Position numbers and translations under genes: made by a program. A DNA stretch of 64,000 nt from VXNE01 sp965261535. GTDB taxonomy: Bacteria > Pseudomonadota > Gammaproteobacteria > Pseudomonadales > Azotimanducaceae. This document shows, one piece after another, positions 25,755 through 34,608 of this stretch. How positions within the stretch are numbered: position 1 is the first letter of the stretch; each line of letters opens with the position of its first letter. The stretch spans positions 4,777,413 through 4,841,412 of the forward strand of contig OZ253469.1 in the NCBI GenBank assembly GCA_965261535.1, given 5' to 3'. The notes below the pieces were generated by a model. It was not told the DNA's origin. It did no database searches and saw only the letters and a program-made list of their open reading frames with translations.

Positions 25755-26231
25755 GTGTCCGTACGCATTCGCATCCAGGAGGAGGACTTCTCCCTGGCTC
25801 TCGAATGGGATGCGCTGCGGCAGCGTACAGGCGGCACCGCGGGCGGCATCGTCGCGTTCGCGGGACTGGTCCGCGACCATGCGAGGGCGGGCGAGGAAGT
25901 GTCGGGACTCTTTCTCGAGCACTATCCCGACATGACGGAATCGAGCATCGAGCGAATTATCGACGAGGCGCGCGGCCGCTGGCCGCTGCGGGATGTCGTG
26001 GTCATACATCGCGTGGGCGATCTCAAGCCGGGGGATCAGATCGTGCTCGTGCTGGCGGCGTCATCGCACCGCAGCGCGGCGTTTGCCGGCTGCGAGTTCA
26101 TCATGGACATGCTGAAGACGAAGGCCGTGTTCTGGAAAAAGGAGACCCGCGCCGGATCCGAAGGGACCTGGATCCGATCCACGGGCGACGACTTCGAGCG
26201 GGCGAAGCACTGGCAGGACGACGGCGCATAG
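25755..26231 (+). CDS. moaE: Molybdopterin synthase large subunit MoaE
   Basis: MoaE is the catalytic subunit that inserts two sulfurs into cPMP using MoaD. The 158-residue protein has GGIVAFAGLVRDH, LEHYPDMTESSI, VIHRVGDLKPGDQIVLV, SSHRSAAFAGCEFIMD and the catalytic-lysine segment KTKAVFWKKE. The start is GTG 25755. It closes the moaCDE cluster; moaA, moaB and molybdoenzymes lie elsewhere. It converges on icd. Confidence 0.95.
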   Translation: MSVRIRIQEEDFSLALEWDALRQRTGGTAGGIVAFAGLVRDHARAGEEVSGLFLEHYPDMTESSIERIIDEARGRWPLRDVVVIHRVGDLKPGDQIVLVLAASSHRSAAFAGCEFIMDMLKTKAVFWKKETRAGSEGTWIRSTGDDFERAKHWQDDGA

Positions 26232-26249
26232 ACGCCGCCTTGGGCGAGT

Positions 26250-27506
26250 TCACATCTCGGCGATGATGGCGTTGCCGAACTCCGAACACTTGAGCAGCTT
26301 GGCCCCGGTCATCAGCCGCTCGAAATCGTACGTGACGGTGCCCTGCGAAATGGTGGCTTCCATCCCCCGCAGGATCGCGTCGGCGGCTTCGCGCCAGCCG
26401 ATGTAACGCAGCATCATTTCCGCTGACAGGATGAGGGAGCCTGGATTGACCTTGTCCTGGCCCGCGTACTTCGGCGCCGTGCCATGGGTGGCTTCGAACA
26501 ACGCGACTGCATCGCCGATGTTGGCGCCCGGCGCGATGCCGATCCCGCCTACCTGCGCCGCGAGGGCATCGGAGAGATAGTCGCCGTTGAGATTGGGCGC
26601 CGCGATGACATCGTACTCGTCCGGGCGCGTGAGGATTTGCTGCAGCATGGCGTCGGCGATCATGTCCTTGATGACGATCTGCTTGCCGGTGTTCGGGTTC
26701 GTCAGTTCATGCCACGGTCCGCCGTCCAGGGGCATCGCGCCGAACTCGGAGGCGGCCAGGGCGTAGCCCCAGTCCTTGAACGCGCCCTCGGTAAATTTCA
26801 TGATGTTGCCCTTGTGCACGAAGGTCAGCGAGTCGCGATCTTCGGCGATCGCGTACTGCAGCGCCTTGCGTACCAGGCGCTGGGTGCCCTCGACGGAAAT
26901 CGGCTTGATACCGATGCCACAATGGTCCGGGAAGCGGATATTCCGCACGCCCATTTCGTCCTGCAAGAAGCTGATGACCTTCGTTGCCTGTGTCGAGTCC
27001 GCTTCCCACTCGATGCCGGCGTATATGTCCTCCGTGTTCTCGCGAAAGATCGTCATGTCCGTCTTTTCCGGCGCCTTCACGGGGCTTGGCACGCCCCGAA
27101 GCCAGCGAACCGGCCGCTGGCAGACGTACAGGTCGAGCACCTGCCGCAAGGCGACGTTGAGCGAGCGGATTCCTCCGCCAACCGGCGTCGTCATCGGGCC
27201 CTTTATGCCAACGACAAACTCGCGCATCGCATCGATTGTCTCGTCCGGCAGCCACTGATCCTCGCCGTACAGCCGAACCGACTTCTCGCCGGCATAGATC
27301 TCCATCCACGAGATCGAACGCGCGCCCTCGTAGCTTTTCTGCACCGCCGCATCGACTACCTTGATCATGACCGGAGAGATGTCGATGCCGATGCCGTCGC
27401 CTTCGATAAATGGAATGATGGGCTGGTCCGGAACGTTCAGGTTGCCGTCGCCGTCCACGGTGATCTTCTCGCCTTTGTCGGGCACGACGATGTGCTGGTA
27501 TCCCAT
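26250..27506 (-). CDS. icd: NADP-dependent isocitrate dehydrogenase
   Basis: Isocitrate dehydrogenase converts isocitrate to 2-oxoglutarate. The 418-residue protein matches the E. coli type I dimeric enzyme: IPFIEGDGIGIDISPVM, KGPMTTPVGGGIRSLNVALRQ with the regulatory/substrate serine, DMTIFRENTEDIYAGIEW, FVHKGNIMKFTEGAFKDWGY, and NLNGDYLSDALAAQVGGIGIAPGAN. The start at ATG 27506 has GGAGA six bases upstream; an open extension above it lacks a good site. The Ser/Lys pattern suggests it could be controlled by AceK phosphorylation, but aceK is not here. Confidence 0.96.
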   Translation of the reverse strand: MGYQHIVVPDKGEKITVDGDGNLNVPDQPIIPFIEGDGIGIDISPVMIKVVDAAVQKSYEGARSISWMEIYAGEKSVRLYGEDQWLPDETIDAMREFVVGIKGPMTTPVGGGIRSLNVALRQVLDLYVCQRPVRWLRGVPSPVKAPEKTDMTIFRENTEDIYAGIEWEADSTQATKVISFLQDEMGVRNIRFPDHCGIGIKPISVEGTQRLVRKALQYAIAEDRDSLTFVHKGNIMKFTEGAFKDWGYALAASEFGAMPLDGGPWHELTNPNTGKQIVIKDMIADAMLQQILTRPDEYDVIAAPNLNGDYLSDALAAQVGGIGIAPGANIGDAVALFEATHGTAPKYAGQDKVNPGSLILSAEMMLRYIGWREAADAILRGMEATISQGTVTYDFERLMTGAKLLKCSEFGNAIIAEM

Positions 27507-28085
27507 TCGATTCTCCAATGCGGATCGGGTGCAAGAGCGAACCGGCAATTATAGGGACCGCGGTACGCGTTTACAGTGTCGTTTTCGTGGCACCGCCATT
27601 CGAGCGGACGAAGTGCCAAGCTTCGGTGAAGAGCCACTTGCGCTGTTCTGAGAGCCGCTGAAACAAAGGGCTTGCGGGCGGTAGATTTTTTCTTTACCCC
27701 AAGAAACGCGGCATTTCGGACGTTTTCCGACTTCACGGGCCTTGAATCCGAGATTTCCACCCCAACGCCCCGTGCTTACCCCAAGCCGTCGAAGTAGGAA
27801 CGATTCCCATTTAGACACCGTGAAGACCCCATAACGACCAGTTTGACCATCTGTCGCGCCCCGCACGCCTCGCCGAGCCTCTGATTGCTGGGCAACCAGC
27901 CGCAATCCGGCGAGGTCCGCCAAAAAACCCTACAGCGCAAGTGCCTCGGTGAAGGCTTCGCGTTGCGGCGCATTTGGCCTTGACCTAGACTGCGGGCCGT
28001 CACGGAAGGGGACGATGCGCCGAATCTTCACCGTCGAACGGTCTGCCGAACGACGCCGCTGTCGCGGCAGCACTGGCGTACTTCG
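27507..28085. other. Gene-free spacer between icd and a metallo-hydrolase gene
   Basis: About 580 bp with no recognisable gene. Composition is lower in GC than the surroundings, and several short frames can be read on the minus strand, none resembling a known family. The icd promoter is expected within the first 100 bp. The remainder could be the remnant of a lost gene or insertion. I see no terminal repeats, tRNA or structured RNA signature in it. Confidence 0.5.
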
Positions 28086-28988
28086 GTGGGCGTAGAGATC
28101 CCGTTCCGCCGCGAACTGCGGTTCGAGTACGGCGAAGTCGCCGTATTGTCGGCGAACATCCGGCGCGTCATTGCACACAATCCCGGTCCGTTCACGCTGT
28201 ATGGCACCGGAACCTACATCCTGGGTCGGGGCAACGTGGCGGTCATAGACCCGGGTCCGCCGGATCCCGAGCATATCGATGCCATCAAGGCTGCGACGGT
28301 GGGAGAACGCATCACGCATGTGCTGGTAACGCACACCCATATGGATCACTCCCCCGGATGCCGGCTGCTGCGCCAGGCGACGGATGCGCCCACATACGGA
28401 TATGGACCCCACGGCGCGGGCAAGATCGAACAGGGCGTGCCGGTGGAGGAGGGGGGCGACATGGACTTCGCGCCGGACGTCAAGGTGTCGGACGGCGACG
28501 TTATCGAAGGCGACGGCTGGTCCGTGGAATGCGTGTATACGCCGGGCCACACGTCCAACCACATCTGCTACCAACTGCGGGAAGAGCGGGCGTTGTTCAC
28601 CGGCGATCACGTGATGGGCTGGTCTACCAGCATCGTCTCCCCGCCGGATGGCGACATGAAGAGCTACATGGCAAGCCTGCGCCGCCTGCTCGAACGCAAC
28701 GACGACGTCTATTGGCCCACGCACGGGCCGGCGATCACGCAACCGAAACCGCATGTGGAAGCATTCATCGCGCATCGGCTTGAGCGCGAGGCCGAGATTC
28801 GCGCGTGTCTTGCGCGCGGCATCGAGAATATCCGGGAGATGGTGCCGATCATGTACACCGAGTTGCCTGAATTCATGTATCCGGCCGCGGCGCGAAGCGT
28901 CTTTGCGGCGATGCTATACATGGTCGAACGCGGCGAAGCGCGTTGCGACGGGGAGGTTGCCCTGGACGCCGCTTACAGCCTCAGCTAG
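28086..28988 (+). CDS. Metallo-beta-lactamase-fold hydrolase (LACTB2-like)
   Basis: The 300-residue protein has the MBL-fold zinc motif THTHMDHSPG, an upstream IDPGPPDPEHIDAI strand, YTPGHTSNHICY with the third histidine, FTGDHVMGWS with the bridging aspartate, and a PTHGP motif with the last histidine. The following C-terminal helical winged domain (residues 225-300) is that of the LACTB2 or endoribonuclease-like MBL branch. The start is GTG 28086. Likely substrates of the branch include RNA or thioesters; the sequence does not decide. The gene end overlaps the stop of the convergent PdsS gene. Confidence 0.82.
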   Translation: MGVEIPFRRELRFEYGEVAVLSANIRRVIAHNPGPFTLYGTGTYILGRGNVAVIDPGPPDPEHIDAIKAATVGERITHVLVTHTHMDHSPGCRLLRQATDAPTYGYGPHGAGKIEQGVPVEEGGDMDFAPDVKVSDGDVIEGDGWSVECVYTPGHTSNHICYQLREERALFTGDHVMGWSTSIVSPPDGDMKSYMASLRRLLERNDDVYWPTHGPAITQPKPHVEAFIAHRLEREAEIRACLARGIENIREMVPIMYTELPEFMYPAAARSVFAAMLYMVERGEARCDGEVALDAAYSLS

Positions 28989-31105
28989 TTGGACCGTGCC
29001 GCCCGCAGTTCCTCGTTCGCGGCAACGGAAGAAACCAGCGGCAGCCGCACCATGACGGCGACGCCGGAGCCGTCCGCCAGGTTGGCTGCGCGCACGGTTC
29101 CGCCATGGTATTCGGCGATCACGCGCACGACATAGAGGCCCAAGCCGAAGTGCAATCGGCTTTGCGGGCCACGGTGGCTGACCATGGATTCAAATAGCGA
29201 CTCGTCGTCGTTGGACGGTAGAACGGGTCCCCGATTGGCTACCGTAATCTGCAGCGAGTCTCCATAGTCGTCCAACTGCACCTTGATGGGGCTGTCCGGA
29301 TGGTGGAAGTCGACGGCATTGTCGATGATCTTGTCCAGGAGCTGTTCGACCCTGAAGTCGGCAATCCGCGCGAGTAGCGGATGGGAAACGCCGCGGAATA
29401 CGATCTCCCGATGTTTCCGGGTCGTCTTCAGGTTGCCGACGTAGCGATCGAGGAACTGCTGGATGTCTATGACCTCGAGTTCCTCCGCCTGCAGGGATTC
29501 CTCCAGATTGGCGGCGTCGGCCAGGTTCTGCACGATCGAGCCGATCAACATGACTCCGCGTTTGGCGCTGGCCAGATACTTGCTTGCCGCGGAAGGGCCC
29601 TCATGTTCCAGGTGTTGCAGCGAAGTGCTCAGGGTATTGAGCGGATTGTTGATCTCGTGGCGGAGCGTGCGCGGCATGTTCTCGAGGAACGTGTTGTGCT
29701 GGTGCAAGCGAGTCAAGACGTTGGACACGCTGCGCGAAAGGTCACCGATCTCGTCGCCGGCATGGCGTTCGGCCGTCAGCGACAACGTTCTTAGCCGTCC
29801 GTACTCATCGATGGCCGCCGCAGCTTCGCGACGCAGGTTGCGTATCCGCCATGCAAGCCGGGCCGAAAACGCAAACAAGGCGAGGAAAACGAACAAGAGA
29901 ATCAAGGCCGAAACAAGCATCACCCGTTCGATCGCCTCGTATTGGAAGGCCAGGATCTCGTCCATGTTCTGTTCCACCAGCACGGTGCCGAGGATGGCGT
30001 TTTCCGAAACGATGGGATAGGCCGCGGTAATGATCTCGACGCCGTTCTCCAGCGTGCGCGGCAGCGCGATCGGGCCGCCTTCGAGCGACGCGTCAATTAT
30101 CTCCTCGACGTTTCCGGCTTCCGGGACGGTCGATGAGAACCTGCGAATCCACTCGCCGATCTTGTAGACCCAGTCGGATTCGCCCTGCTTCTGGCCGGTG
30201 ATGGTGTGGCTGCCGGTTTCGGCGCGCACCCTTCGTTCCGGATCGATGATGAGAATGCGAGAGCCCGAATAGCCGAGACCCTCGATGACTTTCAGTAACT
30301 CCGGCGAGCGCAGAATCACCAGGTTGAAGCTCTCCTTGCCCCCGGTCGGAAGTGTTTGCGTGATGGCGCGCATCTCGCGTGTCGGCGCATCGACGTCGGC
30401 AAAGGCGACGCCAAAATATCGTCGGGAACCAAGCAGCGACAGGGGCAACCGAAACTCGACGTCGTATCCCTGCTCGGTCTCCGTCAGATAACCGAGGATC
30501 TGTTTCGCCGGGGCGCCGGTTTCCGCATAGCGCCAGTCCTCCTGCATGCGATACGCCGTGGCGACCCCCGGGCGGGGCAGGGTGATGGTTGCGCGCCCTT
30601 CTTCGCCGTCGGTGCGGATGAAGCTCAACCGCACATGGTCGGCGTTGTCGAGCCGCAGCGAGGTCGGTTCGCGGTACATCCTCGCATCATCCAGAATCTT
30701 CATGAATCCGTAGAGATTGCCGCCCCGTTCGCCGAGTACGAGACTGAAACTACCGTCCCGGGCTTCGCCGTCCTCCGCGCCGAAACGTTGCATCCGGGTT
30801 TCCACTTCGCCCCAATCCTCGATCCTGCCGTCGAGACGTACCGGGCTTTCAATTGGGTGCGCGAACAAAGGTTCGTAGTCCTCGAGGCTGATGGGAAGTT
30901 CGTTGAACAGGTCCGCCCGAGCATTGAAAAGCGTGGAGATCCCCTCGGCGGTAAGCAACTGCGCGTGGGACTGGCCCTGGATCAGGAGTCGCTCCATCTC
31001 CGCCAGTTGGAGATATGACAGGTAGGGAAGCGCCAGCACGCCGAGCGCCAACAGCAGCAGTTTCGTGCGCAGGCGGGGACCGCGGAACCTGGAACCGATC
31101 TTCAT
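28985..31105 (-). CDS. pdsS: PdsS-like sensor histidine kinase (dedicated-sortase-system type)
   Basis: The 706-residue membrane kinase has a first transmembrane helix at about 14-34 and a large periplasmic part. This contains SPVRLDGRIEDWGE, resembling a carbohydrate-binding (CBM9-like) fold. A second helix lies near 395-420, with a HAMP-like linker ending GDEIGDLSRSV, a HisKA box RTLRHEINNPLNTL with the phospho-accepting His near 481, and an ATPase domain with DKIIDNAVDFH and FGLGLYVVRVI. This architecture is that of PdsS in the proteobacterial dedicated sortase system. ATG 31105 overlaps the stop of the regulator gene (ATGA). No sortase or sortase-target gene lies in this window, so the name reflects similarity only. 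Confidence 0.8.
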   Translation of the reverse strand: MKIGSRFRGPRLRTKLLLLALGVLALPYLSYLQLAEMERLLIQGQSHAQLLTAEGISTLFNARADLFNELPISLEDYEPLFAHPIESPVRLDGRIEDWGEVETRMQRFGAEDGEARDGSFSLVLGERGGNLYGFMKILDDARMYREPTSLRLDNADHVRLSFIRTDGEEGRATITLPRPGVATAYRMQEDWRYAETGAPAKQILGYLTETEQGYDVEFRLPLSLLGSRRYFGVAFADVDAPTREMRAITQTLPTGGKESFNLVILRSPELLKVIEGLGYSGSRILIIDPERRVRAETGSHTITGQKQGESDWVYKIGEWIRRFSSTVPEAGNVEEIIDASLEGGPIALPRTLENGVEIITAAYPIVSENAILGTVLVEQNMDEILAFQYEAIERVMLVSALILLFVFLALFAFSARLAWRIRNLRREAAAAIDEYGRLRTLSLTAERHAGDEIGDLSRSVSNVLTRLHQHNTFLENMPRTLRHEINNPLNTLSTSLQHLEHEGPSAASKYLASAKRGVMLIGSIVQNLADAANLEESLQAEELEVIDIQQFLDRYVGNLKTTRKHREIVFRGVSHPLLARIADFRVEQLLDKIIDNAVDFHHPDSPIKVQLDDYGDSLQITVANRGPVLPSNDDESLFESMVSHRGPQSRLHFGLGLYVVRVIAEYHGGTVRAANLADGSGVAVMVRLPLVSSVAANEELRAARSN

Positions 31106-31803
31106 GTCGCCGACCAGCGATAGCCGTAGCCGTACTCGCTCTTGATGCAAGCGAACTGGGGATCGACCTTCTGAAACTTCTTGCGGATGTTACGCATGTG
31201 GGTGTTGATGGTGTTATTCGTGACGAAACTCTGCATGGTGGCGTCCATCAGCGTTTCGTAGCTCACGGCGTGTCCCGGACGGCGGACCAGTTTCGCCAAC
31301 ATGCGGAACTCCGTGCCCGACAAGTTGATGCGCTGACCCTTCCAAGAGACGAGCAGGGCGTCCTGATTCAAGTCGAGATCGCCGAATTGTCGGCTGCGGT
31401 CCGACGTGTTGGCCTGGTTCGTCGTTCGCACTTCGTCTATGCGCAGGAGCGAGGAGATGCGCTCGGCGAGGTAGTCGAGGGAAATGGGCTTCGGCAGGTA
31501 GTCCCAGGCGCCGAGCCGCAATCCCGAAATCTTGTCGATCTCGTCGATCCGTTCCGTAAGGAAGATGATGGGCAGTGTCGGCGCGCGGGTGAGCAGATCG
31601 CGGCAAAGCTGGAAGCCGGCATCGACTTCGTTGCCGAGCACGATGTCGAGGATCACAAGATCCGGCAGTTGTCGTTCGAAACCGGCCAGAGCGGTCCCGC
31701 GGCTGTCGTATTCGGTGACTTCGTAGCCTTTGGCGGTGATCGCGTCCGCGTAGTTCGCACGCTGATCGGGATCATCCTCGACGATGGCAATGGTCTTTGT
31801 CAT
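31102..31803 (-). CDS. pdsR: PdsR-like OmpR-family response regulator
   Basis: The 233-residue regulator has a receiver domain (IAIVEDDPDQR acidic pocket, LVILDIVLG with Asp53 as phospho-acceptor, LPKPIS lysine) and an OmpR-type winged helix (LSGTEFRMLAKLVRRPGHAVSYETL, NTINTHMRNIRKKF, YGYGYRW). It is the first gene of a coupled pair with the sensor kinase. Sequence style matches the PdsR family recorded next to proteobacterial sortases. Target genes are unknown; in known cases they are adjacent, but here the flanks are an MBL hydrolase and a nucleoside-kinase-like gene. Confidence 0.85.
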   Translation of the reverse strand: MTKTIAIVEDDPDQRANYADAITAKGYEVTEYDSRGTALAGFERQLPDLVILDIVLGNEVDAGFQLCRDLLTRAPTLPIIFLTERIDEIDKISGLRLGAWDYLPKPISLDYLAERISSLLRIDEVRTTNQANTSDRSRQFGDLDLNQDALLVSWKGQRINLSGTEFRMLAKLVRRPGHAVSYETLMDATMQSFVTNNTINTHMRNIRKKFQKVDPQFACIKSEYGYGYRWSAT

Positions 31804-31910
31804 GACGAATCCGCAAGCTGCCCGGGGGAGATTTTAACAAGTCGCTCGCTTAAGTTACGGGATTCCTTGACGGCACTGCGCTTGCCGATCCCCTGATCTA
31901 CACTTGGGCG

Positions 31911-32438
31911 GTGACGCAGATCATCTCCATCGTCGGTCCCGAAAGCTGCGGCAAGACAACGCTCGCGCGCGCGTTGGCGAAGCGGTTCGACGCGCCTTGG
32001 GTGGAGGAATACGCCCGCGCATACCTCTGTGGCCGCTCGGCGTATGACGGAAACGATCTCGACGCTATCGCCAGGGGCCAATTGGCCCTTGAGGCGCGGG
32101 CGCTCAAACACGCGCCGCCGGTACTCGTGCTGGACACGGACATGTTGGTGATCCGCATCTGGTGGCAGGAGAAATACGGACAGGCGCCGGACTGGGTCGA
32201 AGCGGCGCTGTGCTCGCAACCTGATCGGGCCTACCTGCTTGCGCGCCCGGACCTGGCCTGGGAACCTGATCCCCTTCGCGAATCGCAATTCGACCGCGAG
32301 CGGCTCTTCGACGTCTATCGAGACGCCCTGGCGGAGCGTGGGGCGACGTTCGGGATTGTGGGCGGAACCGACCGGGCACGGTTGCAGTCGGCGCTGGGCG
32401 CGCTCGAACATCAGGGTATCGTTCCATCCGCTACCTGA
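31911..32438 (+). CDS. NadR-like P-loop nucleoside kinase
   Basis: The 175-residue protein starts at GTG 31911 and has the Walker A SIVGPESCGKTTLARALA, EEYARAYL, a Walker B-like VLVLDTDMLVIRIWW, and the LLARPDLAWEPDPLRE segment. These are the features of the C-terminal ribosylnicotinamide kinase domain of NadR. The nicotinamide-mononucleotide adenylyltransferase and repressor domains of full NadR are absent. It would phosphorylate nicotinamide riboside in NAD salvage, if the family assignment holds. No transporter PnuC is nearby. It is divergent from pdsR and convergent with a phosphotransferase gene. Confidence 0.75.
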   Translation: MTQIISIVGPESCGKTTLARALAKRFDAPWVEEYARAYLCGRSAYDGNDLDAIARGQLALEARALKHAPPVLVLDTDMLVIRIWWQEKYGQAPDWVEAALCSQPDRAYLLARPDLAWEPDPLRESQFDRERLFDVYRDALAERGATFGIVGGTDRARLQSALGALEHQGIVPSAT

Positions 32439-32452
32439 ACTCCGCTCGGTGA

Positions 32453-33292
32453 CTATCGGCCCAAACGCGGCCCGCCCGCCATCAGGCGTTCAAGTTCGCG
32501 ATCAGATGCGACGGCCTGGGCCGCCACTCCATCGTGCGGGTTGCCGATACGCATCTGGCGCTGGGCCCAGGCATGCTCCCGAAGCTGGTACAGAATGCGC
32601 GTCTCGACGAGGCGCTTGTCGCTCGGACGGTCGGCGTAATAGGCTGCCACAAGGGCGTCGAACGCATCTTCGCCGTAGGCCATTCCGTAGCCGAGACCAA
32701 CCAGATCGAACAGCGGATCATTGTCTCCCGCGAACTCCCAGTCGAGCGTGCGCCAGGATTCTCCACAGCGAATCACATTCCACGGGTTCAGGTCGTTGTG
32801 GCAACCGGCTATTTCCGTGACCGACCAATCGATTCGACGCAGCGCCGTGGCTGCGACTCGAGACATCGGCGCGTCGCGCGCATAATCCCGAACGACCTGT
32901 ACCGCATCGTACCGGCGAATGCCGCGTGGAACGATGTCGTGCAGTTCCCGGAGGTAAATAGCCGCCTCGTGCGGCTCGGCGGGGACTTCCGCCAGCAGTG
33001 TGCCATCGATCCAGCGGGTGATCAGGTCGCCTCGAACCGGGTCCGCGGCGACGACGCGCGGCGCCATGCCAAGTTCAAGGAAACGCATCTCGGCGTCACG
33101 CGGCCTCGCGGGTCCGCGAACGATCCGGACCACGAAAGACCCGCCGCCATATTCGAACCGATAGTTGTCGTTGGCGTAGCCGCCCTCAAGGTAGCTAACG
33201 CGCTCGATGCGTTGTCCGCGCCAGGCCGGCATCAGCCTTAGAATTGTCTCGGCAACCCGTTCCACGTCCGTCTCCGGTTTCGAAGTGACCAT
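32453..33292 (-). CDS. APH/choline-kinase-like phosphotransferase
   Basis: The 279-residue protein has the aminoglycoside phosphotransferase/choline kinase fold: GGYANDNYRFEYGGGSFVVRI with the ATP-binding lysine replaced by an arginine (VVRI), a CHNDLNPWNVI catalytic loop and the metal-binding DWEFAGDNDPLFDL. This loop is closest to the ThiK/LicA group that phosphorylates thiamine or choline. Substrate is undetermined. It is divergent from the ferritin-like gene and ends 14 bp from the NadR-like gene, so two small-molecule kinases face each other. Confidence 0.8.
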   Translation of the reverse strand: MVTSKPETDVERVAETILRLMPAWRGQRIERVSYLEGGYANDNYRFEYGGGSFVVRIVRGPARPRDAEMRFLELGMAPRVVAADPVRGDLITRWIDGTLLAEVPAEPHEAAIYLRELHDIVPRGIRRYDAVQVVRDYARDAPMSRVAATALRRIDWSVTEIAGCHNDLNPWNVIRCGESWRTLDWEFAGDNDPLFDLVGLGYGMAYGEDAFDALVAAYYADRPSDKRLVETRILYQLREHAWAQRQMRIGNPHDGVAAQAVASDRELERLMAGGPRLGR

Positions 33293-33402
33293 CCAGTTCC
33301 CCCACGGAACGAACGCCCACTTGAAGGGTCCAACTGTTGCGCACCCACGCCCTCAACTGTGCTAGGGTCCAAAATTACAATGAAGCCAACGGAAAAGAAG
33401 GA

Positions 33403-34578
33403 ATGTTGATCACCCGCGTAAAGGATGCGCCTCGCACGATCACCCGGTTCAGCCCTGAAAGTCCAGCGGCAGAGAACGGTGGAGAAAGCATCGTACCCTC
33501 GGTCGGCGACGGCGAAGAGTCGAAGCCGCTTGGCCCCGCCGAGGTCGAGCACATCGCCGAAATATTCAAGACGCCTCTCACGTGCAGCTACAACTGGGAC
33601 TATCGCGTCGCCGAAGACCGCATACGCAAACTCTACGAACTCGGCAAACGCCTCAATTGGAACGCGAGCCTCGATATTCACTGGGACCAGTCCCCCGATT
33701 GGCAGGATGCCGAGCCGTGGGATGAGGAACAGATCGAATGGTGGCTGGAAGACAATCCCTGGAACGGCTATGCACCGTGGGACGCGATGTCCACCGAGCG
33801 CAAGATAGAGTTCTTTTTCCACGACATGGCTTGGTCCCTTTCGCAGTTTCTCCACGGCGAGCAGGGTGCGCTGCTGGTCGCTTCGCAGCTCACGTCAAGC
33901 GCGCCAAGCTTCAACGCGAAACTCTATGCGGCGTCCCAGACCTTTGACGAGGCGCGCCACGTCGAGGTGTTCAATCGCTATCTGAAGACCAAGGTGGGAT
34001 TCCGGTATCCGGTGACCCGGGGCTTGAAAGATCTGCTGGACAAGGTCCTCACCGACGAACGCTGGGACCTCAAGTTCATCGCCATGCAGATTATCCTGGA
34101 AGGACTTGCTCTGGCTGCCTTCCATACGGCGAGAGAAGACACGAACGATCCCGTGTTGAAGGAACTGCTCTATCTGGTCATACGCGATGAAGCCCGGCAC
34201 GTGACATTCGGCGTCAACTATCTCGAAGACTTCGTGCAAACGCTGTCGGAAAAGCAGCGGGAGGATCGCGCGCAGTTCGCGTACGAGGCTTGCGTCGTCA
34301 GCCGCGACCGGTTGATCGCCACCGATGTCTTCCGTTATTTCGGCTGGGATGTCGACGAGGCCAAATCGGTGCTGGTGGAGCGCGGCATCAATGCGGACTT
34401 TCAGAGGCGGCTATACGAGCGCGTGATACCGAATCTCAAGCGGATAGGGCTGCTGACCGAGCGTATCCGCCCGAAGTTCGAAGAAATGGGCGTTCTCGAC
34501 TTCGAGCACGCGGCGACCGATGGCGATCTCGATTGGCGCGAGCTGGAAAGACCCCTCGAGCCGACTGTCACCGAATAA
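33403..34578 (+). CDS. Ferritin-like diiron protein
   Basis: The 391-residue protein contains the ligands of a ferritin-like carboxylate-bridged diiron centre: SQFLHGEQGALL, then FDEARHVEVF, a LEGLALAAFH helix and VIRDEARHVTFG, giving two E-x-x-H pairs and two further glutamates in four helices. It resembles oxygenases of the R2/AurF-like group rather than storage ferritins. The N-terminal 70 residues are polar and variable. ATG 33403 is chosen over an earlier TTG; its AAGGA is unusually close. It is followed after 30 bp by a CoxE-like gene, suggesting the pair works together. The reaction is unknown. Confidence 0.78.
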   Translation: MLITRVKDAPRTITRFSPESPAAENGGESIVPSVGDGEESKPLGPAEVEHIAEIFKTPLTCSYNWDYRVAEDRIRKLYELGKRLNWNASLDIHWDQSPDWQDAEPWDEEQIEWWLEDNPWNGYAPWDAMSTERKIEFFFHDMAWSLSQFLHGEQGALLVASQLTSSAPSFNAKLYAASQTFDEARHVEVFNRYLKTKVGFRYPVTRGLKDLLDKVLTDERWDLKFIAMQIILEGLALAAFHTAREDTNDPVLKELLYLVIRDEARHVTFGVNYLEDFVQTLSEKQREDRAQFAYEACVVSRDRLIATDVFRYFGWDVDEAKSVLVERGINADFQRRLYERVIPNLKRIGLLTERIRPKFEEMGVLDFEHAATDGDLDWRELERPLEPTVTE

Positions 34579-34608
34579 GCCTGCTGCGGCCCCTGCAATC
34601 GCCTCTCC

